Source: Phytophthora quininea (taxonomy: Eukaryota; Oomycota; Peronosporomycetes; Peronosporales; Peronosporaceae). From it: a stretch of 64,000 bases of DNA. The DNA is taken from positions 1-64,000 of the forward strand of contig JAAVTG010000570.1 of the NCBI GenBank assembly GCA_011947345.1, in the 5' to 3' direction. The notes beneath the pieces are model-generated. The model saw only the letters and a program-made list of their open reading frames with translations. It was not told where the DNA came from and did not search any database. Position 1 is the stretch's first letter. The number at the start of each line of letters is the position of its first letter. The translations under genes and the position numbers were made by a program. Of the stretch, positions 45,234-56,076 are shown piece after piece.

Positions 45234-45400
45234 CCAAACCTCAAGTGTCCTGTGTGTGCCCGCGGGTGGCATCAGGATAGCCGGTGGTCTCCGGCATTAA
45301 CCTGCTGATGCTGTAGGAAGGTAGTAGCTACTAGCACGTCCCGGATAGCGGGGATAAAGGGGTTAAGCGTGGACGCGAGAATGAAGCTGCTGCCAAAGAA
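45234..45400 (+). ncRNA. candidate Fanzor guide RNA (omega/fRNA) region
   Basis: Immediately after the Fanzor stop lies a non-coding stretch dense in short inverted repeats: GCCGG-tggtct-CCGGC at 45280-45295; TGCTGTAG pairing with CTAC-t-AGCA at 45309-45336, which encloses and competes with the perfect 12-base palindrome TAGTAGCTACTA at 45322-45333; and CCCG-gatag-CGGG at 45340-45352. Fanzor guide RNAs are known to come from the region overlapping or just following the 3' end of the gene, with the guide beyond the element's right end. The boundary and guide cannot be set from one copy. Confidence 0.42.
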
Positions 45401-45651
45401 TTAACATCGGTGTGGATCATTTCGGCATGGATATCGCTGTCATTTCACTCACCGCCGCTGGCCAGTTGGGCTCAGATTGCTTGCCAGACATATCGCTGTG
45501 GTGTGGCCGGACTGACACTTGTGACCGCGGTGTCACGAACGAAATGTGTGGGCCGCATAGAGGCTCCGCAACGTGTGTAGATGGAGTGGGTCTGCGCACT
45601 GAGGGACCCCAACACCCACACGCGATGAATTTCTCGCGGCGAGCTAGCAGT

Positions 45652-45658
45652 TCACTTT
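45652..45658 (+). promoter_or_regulatory. possible initiator of the aquaglyceroporin at 45719
   Basis: TCACTTT fits YCAYTYY and continues CACATTTGTC, 67 bases before the ATG. A similar TCACTTT core precedes the copy at 57300. Confidence 0.4.
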
Positions 45659-45718
45659 CACATTTGTCGCGCAAAATCACGAGCAGCACTCCACCACAAC
45701 GTCGCGGCAAGTTAAGAC

Positions 45719-46657
45719 ATGGGTCGACACTCGTCCAGCGGCGAGAAGTACGAGAGCAGCTACGTCCAAGTGCAAACGCCACGGGCACAAGTTTGCGAGC
45801 CGGAGCCACCAAAATCGTACCAAATCAAGTCGCCGCTATTACGAGAATGCCTCGCCGAATTCCTCGGCACTATGATCCTCGTGCTCTTTGGAGACGGCGT
45901 CGTCGCACAAGTCACGCTCAGTCAAGGCACGAAGGGGAACTACACCACACTCAGTCTCGGGTGGGGAGTCGGCATTCTCTTCGGCATCCACGTCTCCGGC
46001 GGCGTCTCCGGAGCTCACATCAACCCGGCCATCACCACCACGCTCGCACTCTTCCGACGGTTTGAATGGCGTAAAGTGCCGTACTACGTACTGGCGCAGA
46101 CGATCGGCGCCTTCGTGGCCGCGTTCCTCATCTGGGCCGTCTACCACCCCATGTTCGACGTCATTGACCCGCACAAGGCCACCACACAGGGGATCTTCGC
46201 CACCTACCCGTACAGCAACGACGTGTCGGTGGGGACGTGCTTCTTGACGGAGGTGTTGGGCACGGCTCTGCTGCTGTGCGGACTGTTCGCCATCGGTGAC
46301 GAGCTCAACAAGCCTGCCAACCCGTACTCCCAGCCCGGTGCGGTGGCGTTGCTGGTGGTGGGGATCGCCATGGCGTTCGGTATGAACACTGGGTTTGCGT
46401 TAAATCCCGCTCGCGACTTTGGTCCTCGGTTGTTCACGTTGATTGCTGGCTGGGGCTCGCAGGTGTTCACTCTCCGCGACGGATACTTCTGGGTCCCGAT
46501 CGTGGCTCCATTGCTTGGGGGTGCCATTGGTGCCGGCACATACGTGGCGTTGATCGAGCACCACCACCCGCGCGAATGCTTGCAACAAAATCAGCAGCCG
46601 TTCCCCGATGTGACCGAGCGCGTGGACTTGCTGAGTACTTCTTCATACAAACAGTAG
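45719..46657 (+). CDS. aquaglyceroporin, copy B
   Basis: A 312-residue MIP channel, frame unbroken. Order: polar N-tail, first helix LLRECLAEFLGTMILVLFGD, first pore box SGAHINPAITTT, second ALNPARDFGPRL (Asp after NPAR, glycerol type), tail with HHHPRECLQQNQ. From 45956 to 46575 it is almost identical to the copies at 57576-58193 and (inverted) 55098-55710, whereas the 5' third and the last 25 codons differ; this serves as the intact reference for those copies. Lies between the Fanzor and MON2. Confidence 0.94.
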   Translation: MGRHSSSGEKYESSYVQVQTPRAQVCEPEPPKSYQIKSPLLRECLAEFLGTMILVLFGDGVVAQVTLSQGTKGNYTTLSLGWGVGILFGIHVSGGVSGAHINPAITTTLALFRRFEWRKVPYYVLAQTIGAFVAAFLIWAVYHPMFDVIDPHKATTQGIFATYPYSNDVSVGTCFLTEVLGTALLLCGLFAIGDELNKPANPYSQPGAVALLVVGIAMAFGMNTGFALNPARDFGPRLFTLIAGWGSQVFTLRDGYFWVPIVAPLLGGAIGAGTYVALIEHHHPRECLQQNQQPFPDVTERVDLLSTSSYKQ

Positions 46658-46735
46658 ACGAGCTACGGGTAGCCGAAGTTGAAGTTGACCACTCTACTTT
46701 CTTCGCGCAATAGATTCCGTACTGTATTGACCCCA

Positions 46736-46742
46736 TCATTTC
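46736..46742 (+). promoter_or_regulatory. possible initiator of MON2
   Basis: TCATTTC fits YCAYTYY, 57 bases before the MON2 ATG and 79 bases after the preceding aquaglyceroporin stop, so the whole promoter must fit in about 135 bases. Confidence 0.33.
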
Positions 46743-46792
46743 CATACACGTGCTCCAGTTCAACTCCCGATAGCGAGCGAGCCTCCTCTCGG

Positions 46793-49700
46793 ATGGATTT
46801 CCTGCGGCAACTGGCCGCAGACCTCCACGCTCTGCGTGCGGAGGCCAAGCGCAAGTACCCCGTCGTGAAGGAGGCCGTGGACCGCGCGCTGGAAACGCTG
46901 CCTGCTCTGCAGCAGCAGTACGCGGCACTGCTCCGAGTCGAGGGCCGCGCGCCGGGCCCCGGCCACGTCCTGTTCCAGAGCGAGAGCGTCCTGCGGCCGT
47001 TCCTGCTGGCCTGCAACCACACCAGCGCGTCCCACAAGATATTGGGCTTGGCGCTGGCCAGCATCCAGCGCCTGGTGAGCTGGGACGCCATCGAACCCAA
47101 CAGTGTTGGCTCCATCCTGCGCGTCCTGCAGATCCAGGCCGAGAAGAATGCCCACGCAGACGTGCAGGTCAAGCTGCTGCAGACGCTGCTGCAGCTCATG
47201 ACGCTGGCCTATGAGGACAAGAAGACGCAGCAGGAGACGCAGCTCGTGGGCAACGAGGACATGGTCATGCAGGCCGTCTGGGTCTGCGTTCACCTCCACG
47301 CGACTAGCAGCAGCGCTAGCTCCATGGTGGGCAACACTGCGGCCATGACGATCCGCCAGTTAGTATCTCTGGCCTTTGGGAAGGTAGACACGAGTCCCCA
47401 GGCCAAACATGTAGGTGTGTTACTGTTCCAGGAGCTGTGCTTCATGAGCAGAGAGGAGAACGGCGTGTGGCTCAAACGCACAGCAGTGTCGCCCATGAGT
47501 GCGGCGCTGGGGGTGGAGTTACTGGAGACTATCTTGGCGGCGCACTTTGCGTTGTTTCGGGACGACGAGGAGTTCCGAGCCGTGTTGAAGCAGCAGATGA
47601 CGCCGCTAGTACAGAGCGCGCTTGAAATGGGCTGCAACGACAAGAACGGGGGACAGCCAACTCGGGCATTACAGGACCGGCCAACTCGTCGATTACGAGC
47701 AGCAATACCAATGGAGCAGGAGGACCGTTCTTCCCGCTGTTGGTTCGAGGGATGAGGCTGGCCAGCACGCTCCTGTGTCATTTTGCAGACTATCTTCCGG
47801 GGAGTGCGCGTTGATTTTGCATGCTCTGCTGGAGGTTATTGCCACTGGGACCTACACTAGCCCTGACACAGCGAAATCACCGACAGCGCCAGCGAAGTCG
47901 CCTGAAAAGTTCAATCCGGCGAACGCGATTGCAAATTTGAACATTGCCAAAGAGGCCAAGAACTTTCTCAGTCATTCGGGGTCTTCTGGTGCTGTCAGTA
48001 CTTCTAGTGCTGCTGGGGGCACTGGGAGTGGCGTCAATTTCGTTACGTGGCCCGTCTTACTGTCGTTGGAAGTACTAAACCGCGTGTGTCTGGAGCCAGA
48101 CATGATCGCTGCAATGGTGAATTACCCAGACGGAGTGCTCGTTGCAATTACGCGAACCACATCTTCGGTAATCATGACGTCTCCTCCCTCCGACTTTAAG
48201 CTCCAGGGCTCCGAGGCGTCCACCGCTCTGCGGTCAGGTCTTGAATTGTTGAATGAGCAGGATACACCAGTGCTGCAGCAGTTTTTCGTGGCGGTCCGGG
48301 TGGCTGCTTCTTGCCAATGCAACATGGCCGCCTCCATCTTTGAGCTGTCGAGAGCCACAGACGAAGAGGAAGTCAACGAGAGGCTTGCCAAGGCCTGCGT
48401 TGCTGTTGTCGCCCCGGCAGTGATTCAATCCATGAACTGCGTGATGCGGCACTGCCGCGAAGTGGATTTGATCACCATGTCGCTCAAGTCGTACCATGTT
48501 CTGGCCACGATCGCTTCGCGACTACGAGCCAACATGAAAAGCCAAAGCGCTCGAGACACATGGTACAAGCAAATGGGCGAGGTGATTCTAACGTGCTTGC
48601 GAGCGCTGTGCGGGTTCTCGTTCCCGTTACCCGAAGGCATTCGAGGCAATTCAAAGGGGTCTATCTCGACCAACGGCCCGGGAAGTAGCGGAACTGGTGA
48701 CTATTCGGACGAATCTGTCGCCGATGACGGCGAAAGCTGCCTGGTGGTGATCAGCTGGCGCGAGGTGCATGCGATGAAGGCGCTGTTTGGAGCTGCCCAT
48801 GTGATGGAAGAAGAACTACAGCAGGTGGAGTGGTGCATTCTCCTGGAAGGCTTCGAGATCATCGTGGGGCTGACTGATCCAAAGCTGAAAAACGGCCAGC
48901 AAAAGCTCCCAACTAAAAACTATCGAATTAGTGCGTTCCGAGTCGAAGATGAGGACGTGGAGCAGCAATTAGTGATGCTGAGCAGCTCCATCATTGACTT
49001 TTTCCGTGATGCACTCAAGTTGAGCAGTACAGCGCTGCGAAAGCTTCTGGGTGCGGTTCGCAGAGTGTCGTGGGATCAACTCGGTCTTCCGTATCCCAAT
49101 AGAGACACTGAAGGCGCTCCTGACTCGACTGATTCCGTCTCTTCAAGCGATGAATCGATCATAATCGATAACGGTGACGCCTCTAGTCCTGCAAGTAACC
49201 ATCACATGCGGATTTACCAGAGCTACTTGGGCGTTGGACTTACAGGATCAAGCTCTTTCGTGCCATGCTTTTCGTTGCGTATGCTCACGCAACTAGCCAC
49301 GAGCAGCAAGCGCTGCTTCGAAGAGGTCATGAGGGAGCTGGTGCTGATGAGCACTTTTGCCCCTCAAGCCCCTATGACATCAGCACAGTTCCCCCAGCTT
49401 GGCCAGTTCCAACTCTTTACAACCGAAAACATCCTGCAGCTCATGCAGAACGCGCTGCAGAATGCTGTCAACAGTGTGTCTCCAATGGCGAGTCTGAAGC
49501 CGGCAACAATTGACGACCTCAACGCTGCCGATCAAGACCCTGCAGCGCCTCACGAATTTGATCAGCAAGAGCTGTTTGTGCCGTTGCTGAAGCTCGTGCG
49601 TTCCGACATGAAAGACCGCACCTTGTCTGGTATTCTCGAACTGCTCAACGCTTGCGGCCACTTGATAAACACAGGATGGCCATTAATATTGGCTGCTATT

Positions 49701-51950
49701 CAAGAAGCTTGTGACGTTGGAGACGGAAAGACACAGGTACTGGCGTTCAAGTGCTTGCGCCTCATTGTTGACGATCTGGTAGTGTCCATACCAAACAGCT
49801 ACCTTCCCGACTGCATCAAGTGCATCGGGCGATTCGGCAGCTCAGCGAAGGACGTGAATATTAGTCTAACTGCAGTCAACGGGCTTTGGAGTGTAGCCGA
49901 CGTCATCGGCAAGCAGAGAGCACGACAGGAAAACGACCCTAACAAGCGCAAGCGAGGGCAGTGGAACTGCTTATTTGCCGAGTTTAGTTCGGTAGCGCTC
50001 AATGATCGGGCAGAGGTGCGGAACTGTGCGATCAACACTCTTTTCGGGACAGCCGTGACGTACGGCGCCCAGTTTGAGCTGGTTGAGTGGCAGTTGTTCA
50101 TGAATTCCACGGTCCTACCACTGGCAGCCAAACTAAGTGAAGGTCAGAAGAAAAGATTGCACGTCCATCAACTAAGAAGGACGATCCGAAGGCTGCTGCT
50201 GGTTACATGGTCCATCACTCGAGAGATAACGCCGAGAAGCAATGGAACGAGTCCCGTGTGTTGATGCTGACGGGAGTCAGTCGAGTCTTGGAGACCAATT
50301 GGCACTACCTGCTTCAACACGCGCCGTGGTTCTCGTCCATTTGGCACGAACTGCTGAAGAACGTCGCAGTCAACTCTGCGTTTGGGATGCCCAAGGAAGT
50401 CGTCCTGGCAGCGGTCAAGACACTGCAGACCTTGCTGCAAGTCTCTTCGGCTGGGGATTTCGACCACATCGCTCAGTCGCAACCAGTTCGAGCGGGAGTC
50501 GGCATGCGCGTTGTCGGTGGTGCGCTTGTGTCGTCCTCAACACCAACGTCCACTGCTCAAAGTCTAAAGCGTGCGTCAACTGCTCCACTGCATCGTGATC
50601 CCGTCCTTTGGGAAGAAGCCTTCAACCAGCTATTGCATCTATGCGACCAAAGACAATTAGCAGCTGAAAAGACAAAGACCCCTCACTACCTTGGAAGGAA
50701 GACGAGGAGCAGGAAGTCGCGAGCGCAGTAGTGTCAGTGCTGGTGACGCTGTACATCCAGGCGAAAGAGTTTGAGTTTAAGGATGTGCGCAACGTGGAGA
50801 AGATGCTGGATCTGTTCCAAGCGCTAATCTCCCGACATGTTCTTGGCTCGCCCGCCATCGGTCCCGGTGTGGTCACCAAGGCCATCACCAACATCACGAC
50901 GAATAGCTTGCAGTCACGTGTGCTCAACGCGTTCGAAGAGTGCGACTCGTTCTCATCGCATCCACAAGTGCACACCAAACTGCTCGACCAACTCGTTGGG
51001 TATGTGGCCCAGTCGACCACGAAGGACCTCGTTTTCTTTACCAGGCATTCGCTAACGTCACTGGCGAAGCTGTACGCAAGTGTGTCTTCGGACGCCCGAG
51101 AGCAGCGCTTTCTGTCCGTGCTCTTTGCATCCAGCCCTTCCTAAAGTTCAGCGACGAGAGCTCGACCACTTCGAGCTCGTCTGAGGCGACTTTGACTGCA
51201 GCGCAGAAAGCTGCAACGCAGTTGTGGAAGCACGCGCTGCGGGTGCTTCTGGTTGTGATCTCGAGTGGTCTGGCTGCAGTTCGCCTCGCTGAAGCCTGTT
51301 GGCGGCCACTGCTGGAGACGATCGCGGGTTTTGTTCAGCCCAACGGCGGCAAGTTCCCGTCGTGTGTGCAGTCCGAAGAGGACGAAGCGCTGGTGCTGAG
51401 TGTGCTCGAGTGTGTGGTGGACAGCACCATCGCACTGCTGGGCAACAGCAGCGAGCTCAAGAATCGAATCGGACAGCAGTATAACGCCTTCATAGGAGAT
51501 CTAGTGGCGCTGCTCTGCTCGGGAGTGGACGCAGTTGAGCACAACAAGCAGATTATTCGCTGCTGTGTGCGTCAGCTGACGACCATGTGCATCCAAGAGG
51601 CAGACCCAGAGTTGGCTGGCTTCGCACGGGCGCGGCTTGTAGCATGTTGCAACACCGCGTTGGTTCGGTTCGCAGACCTGGACAGCGATGCACGCACCAA
51701 GTCTCAGGAGAACGCAACAAGGGCCGACTCGCAGCTCCTTGCAAGCCACGAACGAGTGGTCATCTTGTTGAACAGCGCCTTGGAGGTGGAGATGCAGCCG
51801 CGCAGTCTAATGGCCATGTTCCCGGCGCTGTGTGGCTGCATCTCGTCGTCCGACTTGGAGGTGCGTCAACTTGTTCAGCGATTGCTGCTCAGTGGTCGGC
51901 TCTCGAAGTACTGTCTGGAGCTCATGGACGCACAGCGTAACTCGCGTTAG
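46793..51950 (+). CDS. MON2: MON2 homologue, Golgi/endosome trafficking scaffold
   Basis: A large HEAT-repeat protein related to the Sec7 Arf-GEFs but without a Sec7 domain; it works with flippase (Neo1/DOP1) complexes at the trans-Golgi and endosomes. N-terminal DCB region: FLRQLAADLHALRAEAKRKY, SHKILGLALASIQRLVSWDA, VLQIQAEKNAHADVQVKLLQ, then the HUS-like part. Helical repeats continue to KYCLELMDAQRNSR at the end. Poly-Ser and Gly inserts are scattered. Frame changes near 47648 (G run), 47803 (G run), 50148 (A run), 50683 (G) and 51137 (C run), each one base short: 5158 bases plus five equals 1721 codons, the usual MON2 length. An essential-type gene, so the breaks are almost surely sequence errors. 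No introns needed. Confidence 0.9.
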
Positions 51951-52661
51951 AATGAATATAGGGCCGAGATAGCTCTGCCAAGCTCTGCGGCGGATGAAGT
52001 GACTCACTTATTGTTGATCGTTGTTGAAGACAGCAGCACTGTGACGACCTCGTTGGGCGCGAACGAAAGCTTTGAGCGTGAGAAGGAGGCGGCTGCAGCT
52101 ACAGACCTCACGGTCACGCCCCCAGTCGGCAGCGCTGCAACATACAACATGTATCTTGGTCGCTCTTGCTTCATCAAGGGAGTTGGAGCTTGAGGCAGCT
52201 TGATGGGCAGCACCTCGCCGATTCGACGGCCATGTGGCCTGTTGGCGCTTCCCGTGATCGATGTACACATCCGGAGGGGTTTCCAACGCTCTTGACCAGG
52301 TTGACCAGGATATGAAACACTCAGCGGTGACGGCTCACCTGTCTTGCCCCCGCGACCGATCTGCCTCGCGAGGTGGCGCTGAAATGGCCGCGCCAGATGG
52401 AGTTCAGTCAGCGATCACGAGATCACACCATGTGGGACTCGGTAGTCGCCACCTGCGGATCCCCGTCTCTATCGACTTCGGTGGAGCCGAGACCGCAGCA
52501 TTTCGTCAGGCGCCGGTCGTCTGTGGCGGCCCAGTATCACCAGCTCTTCCTCAGTCTATACGCCTGCCGTCGCTGTCCGCGGCACCCCGACCCGATGCGA
52601 CTCACAACCAGACTAACCCAGTCGAGGGCAAGCGCACAAGCCAATTGACAAGAAGCGAGCG
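51951..52661. other. intergenic; possible small minus-strand gene at 52004-52270
   Basis: An 88-codon minus-strand frame (starting MCTSITGSANRPHGRR, with PRYMLYVAALPTGGVTV) has plausible alternating hydrophobic text and would be convergent with MON2, but no family is recognised and its upstream side is not coding-like. Otherwise the interval holds the promoter of START-FYVE-GAF gene 4. Confidence 0.3.
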
Positions 52662-54793
52662 ATGCAGTCTCCGGCCGAGCCGCCCTTCATGCGACGCGTG
52701 ACAAACTCCGGAGCGCCCGGCTCGAGGTTCTCCACCCCGCGAGCGGTTCGCTTTCGCAGCAAGATCCGAACCGCCACCGCGTCGTCGTCGGCGTCTTCGT
52801 CGCTGCCGTCCTCCAACTCGTCGTCGACCCAAATGCCGCGCGTCCACGTTAAAGACGACGAGCTATGCGCTCGAGCCGAAGCTGTGGCCAGTGCCATGGA
52901 CTTCCGAGGGCTCGCAGGGTCGAGTGGGCCTGGCAGTAAGTGGTCCCTCAAGAAGACGCGCGGGCCGTTCACAACTTACGCGCGGCGACCGGATGCCAAG
53001 ACTGTGCTGGAGCAAACGTCAGCGAGCGGGGGCACTAAGCCCGGCAAGGCTCATGTCATGCAGCAAGTCCTGACGGCTGGAGAAATCCACTGCCACTTGA
53101 AAGAGGTGGCGCGAGTGCTGCACACGACCAACGACTTCGACCACAACGCCGTCATGAGCGGCTTGTACCGCAAGGATTTCATCTACGGCTCGGTAGTGCA
53201 CGTTGTCCCGTCGGAAGCGGACAATGAGCTGCTGCTCGCTAACCTGCTCAAGCAGGACGACAGCGCTAGTTCGACGCAAGTGGCAGTGAAGACGGGCACG
53301 TTCGTGCACAGCAAGATCTTCTCCCCAAACGAGCAGTGGTGCTTCCTCGAGCGCACCAGATACACGCAGGCTGAGCGTGAGGACCCGGAGCTTAAAGAGA
53401 CCGCCGCTCCTAAAGTCAACTCGTTCACGATGACCTTGAGCTCTTTGGATGACAAGGAGCTCGGAGTGGGTAAGGTCAATGACAGGGGTCGGGTGAACAC
53501 GTTGCACGACATGAAGGCCGGCTATCTGGTGGAACAAGTGCCTGGAAGTCGTTACGTGCGCGTGATTTTCTTTGGCCAGTTTGATGCGGACGACTTCGAC
53601 TCGCCAGGACGTGCCGGTGCCTCTCAAATGCGAGCTCGTCTCATGCGACTTGCTGAAGGTGCCGGTCGTTTACCTGAAGTTATTCGTCGCCGTCGATTCG
53701 GGGCGCAAACGATGGCAGATCGGGCGGCTTTCCCAGCGAAAAACTCGCATTGTATCTGCTGCACCAAGTCACTGCATCTACTGACGCGTAAGCACCGCTG
53801 CCATCTCTGCGGCCACTACGTGTGCGACCGCTGCTGGTCTCTCGAGGAAATGGAGACCCAAGCAGCTCGCCGTGTCACGCCAGTGCGCATTTGCACGCGG
53901 TGCCTTGAGTTCGTGGACAATGGAGACTACTCGGCTGTCGAACTCAGTTCCTTGGGGAATCTCGAGGTGAAGCGAGACCCCGTTGATCGACCGTCAGCCA
54001 ACAAAATTCTTGCTCGCCTTCTCCAAAAGGAACTGCGTGCATCAGACGGCCATCGGAAGGAGTCTGTGCGTGCGGTCATCCAGTACCTTGTCAACCAGGA
54101 GGAAGAAGTGAAACATGCGCATGCTCGTGCAGACGCCGAAGCGATCCGATTGACGTCGGACAGTAGTGAGCAAGAGTACTTGGATGCTCTGGAGGGAGGA
54201 CTTCGAATCCCGCAAGTGCCGTTGTACCAGTGTGAATTGGCCAATGCATCCAAGCGCAACTACCCCATCAAAATGCCCAAGAGCGCGGAGAAGGGCAACG
54301 TGCCTGACTTCCCAGTCCCACAGAACGAGAAGGTCCGACTTGCTGCAATTTCTCGCAGTCGCATCATGGAGCTCGAAGATGCTTCGGAACTCGACATGTT
54401 GTGCTCGCTGGCTGCCAGTCAATTGGACTGCCAGTTCAGCATCGTGACCGCTGTGACCGACAAGCACATGACGGTGGTGGCCTCCAACAAAGCGGATCTC
54501 CGACGAGTCCAACTCCCCGTGAACAATCTTTCTGCCAGCACACCATCATGACGAACAAGCCGCTGCTGGTCCTTCACCCGGAGGCCGATGTTCGCTTCCA
54601 GAATATCGATGGACGTGTTGCCTTTGACGTGCGCTTCTACTGCGGATTCCCGATCCTGGACGATGACAAGCGCACGGTGATCGGCTCCTTCTGCTGCATG
54701 GACCAGAGGACGCACGACCTGACGCAAACGCAGTATTCGGCGATGAAGAAGTTGGCAGCCGCGGCAGCTCACGTAGTGAAAACCAAGGCTTAG
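52662..54793 (+). CDS. START-like / FYVE / GAF protein, gene 4
   Basis: About 710 residues, closest to gene 1. A Ser-rich N-tail (about 1-65) precedes the START-like region (KDFIYGSVVHVVPS, NEQWCFLERTRYT, AGYLVEQVPGSRYVRVIFFGQ). The FYVE finger at about 356-422 is near canonical: CICCTKSL, RKHRCHLCGHYVCDRCW, RICTRC; it should bind PI3P. GAF domain at about 566-706 (ELDMLCSLAASQLDCQFSIV, SFCQHTIM, RFYCGFPILDDD, SFCCMDQRTHDL). One C is missing from a C run near 54522, so the GAF half is in another frame; 2132 bases plus one equals 711 codons. The ATG at 52662 is clear. Between MON2 and the inverted aquaglyceroporin. Confidence 0.87.
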
Positions 54794-55029
54794 GCTTAAG
54801 CCTGTTGTAGCATTGGATCTTCACCAACAGGATCGCGACCAAGCTTTGATGAAGAGCCTGCAATTCGAGTGTAGGGGTTTTCATCAGCGAGTTGGCCTCA
54901 CAGTGATTCAACGTGAAGGTTACTTGGTGCAGGGCCAACGATGTTCTTGTTTTTGTTGCTACAACTAACTATCTGTGCTCGAAATGAAGAAACACTCAAG
55001 ACGTCCACAGTTCCGTGGCTTTGGGGAAC

Positions 55030-55956
55030 TCAAGCCTCCACTTTCTGCGACGAAGCACTCAGCAAGTCCACATTCTTCGTTTGTTGGAAGCATTCCCGCG
55101 GGTGGTGGTGCTCGATCAACGCCACGTATGTGCCGGCACCAATGGCACCCCCAAGCAATGGAGCCACGATCGGGACCCAGAAGTATCCGTCGCGGAGAGT
55201 GAACACCTTCGAGCCCCAGCCAGCAATCAACGTGAACAACCGAGGACCAAAGTCGCGAGCGGGATTTAACGCAAACCCAGTGTTCATACCGAACGCCATG
55301 GCGATCCCCACCACCAGCAACGCCACCGCACCGGGCTGGGAGTACGGGTTGGCAGGCTTGTTGAGCTCGTCACCGATGGCGAACAGTCCGCACAGCAGCA
55401 GAGCCGTGCCCAGCACCTCCGTCAAGAAGCACGTCCCCACCGACACGTCGTTGCTGTACGGGTAGGTGGCGAAGATCCCCTGTGTGGTGGCCTTGTGCGG
55501 GTCAATGACGTCGAACATGGGGTGGTAGACGGCCCAGATGAGGAACGCGGCCACGAAGGCGCCGATCGTCTGCGCCAGTACGTAGTACGGCACTTTACGC
55601 CATTCAAACCGTCGGAAGAGTGCGAGCGTGGTGGTGATGGCCGGGTTGATGTGAGCTCCGGAGACGCCGGAGACGTGGATGCCGAAGAGAATGCCGACTC
55701 CCCACCCGAGGCAGAGTGTGGTGTAGTTCCCCTTCGTGCCTTGACTGAGCATGACTTGTGCGATGACTCCATTTCCGAAGAGTACGAGGATCATAGTGCC
55801 GAGGAATTCGGCGAGGCATTCTCGCAGTAGTGGAGATCTCAGTTGGTACGGTCGAGTGGTTGGAGCAGTGACGAGTGAATGGCTTGAGACTTTAGGGGAT
55901 TGGAGACCCGCGAAACCATTTTCAGGCTGCGTGCTTGTTGAAAGGCGGTAGTCCAT
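55030..55956 (-). CDS. aquaglyceroporin, copy C, inverted, one residue short next to the first NPA box
   Basis: A MIP channel with an unbroken frame of about 308 residues from the ATG at 55956 (MDYRLSTSTQPENGF); an earlier in-frame ATG at 56076 would add 40 residues of unclear origin. Helix 1 reads LLRECLAEFLGTMILVLFGN; pore boxes GAHINPAITTT and ALNPARDFGPRL. In the loop before the first box it reads HVSGVSGAH where all its relatives read HVSGGVSGAH: one GGC codon is missing, keeping frame. From 55098 to 55710 it matches copies B and D almost base for base. The only member of the array on the minus strand. Confidence 0.9.
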   Translation of the reverse strand: MDYRLSTSTQPENGFAGLQSPKVSSHSLVTAPTTRPYQLRSPLLRECLAEFLGTMILVLFGNGVIAQVMLSQGTKGNYTTLCLGWGVGILFGIHVSGVSGAHINPAITTTLALFRRFEWRKVPYYVLAQTIGAFVAAFLIWAVYHPMFDVIDPHKATTQGIFATYPYSNDVSVGTCFLTEVLGTALLLCGLFAIGDELNKPANPYSQPGAVALLVVGIAMAFGMNTGFALNPARDFGPRLFTLIAGWGSKVFTLRDGYFWVPIVAPLLGGAIGAGTYVALIEHHHPRECFQQTKNVDLLSASSQKVEA

Positions 55957-56076
55957 GGACGCTGAGGACTGCGCGTTGATCGAAGCGGTGGAAGTTTGCA
56001 CACTGGTGCCCTCGCGGAATGGCTCCTGGTCCCAGTGGTTGCCCCGTCCCATTTGGCCTCGTACATGTAGTAACAT

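Noticed and set aside
45322..45333. Palindrome TAGTAGCTACTA as a transposon target or terminal repeat
   Set aside because: No second copy was seen left of the Fanzor gene, so it is treated as part of the candidate RNA fold instead.
46760..47299. Minus-strand open frames opposite the MON2 N-terminus
   Set aside because: Antisense shadows; the plus strand carries the conserved DCB region.
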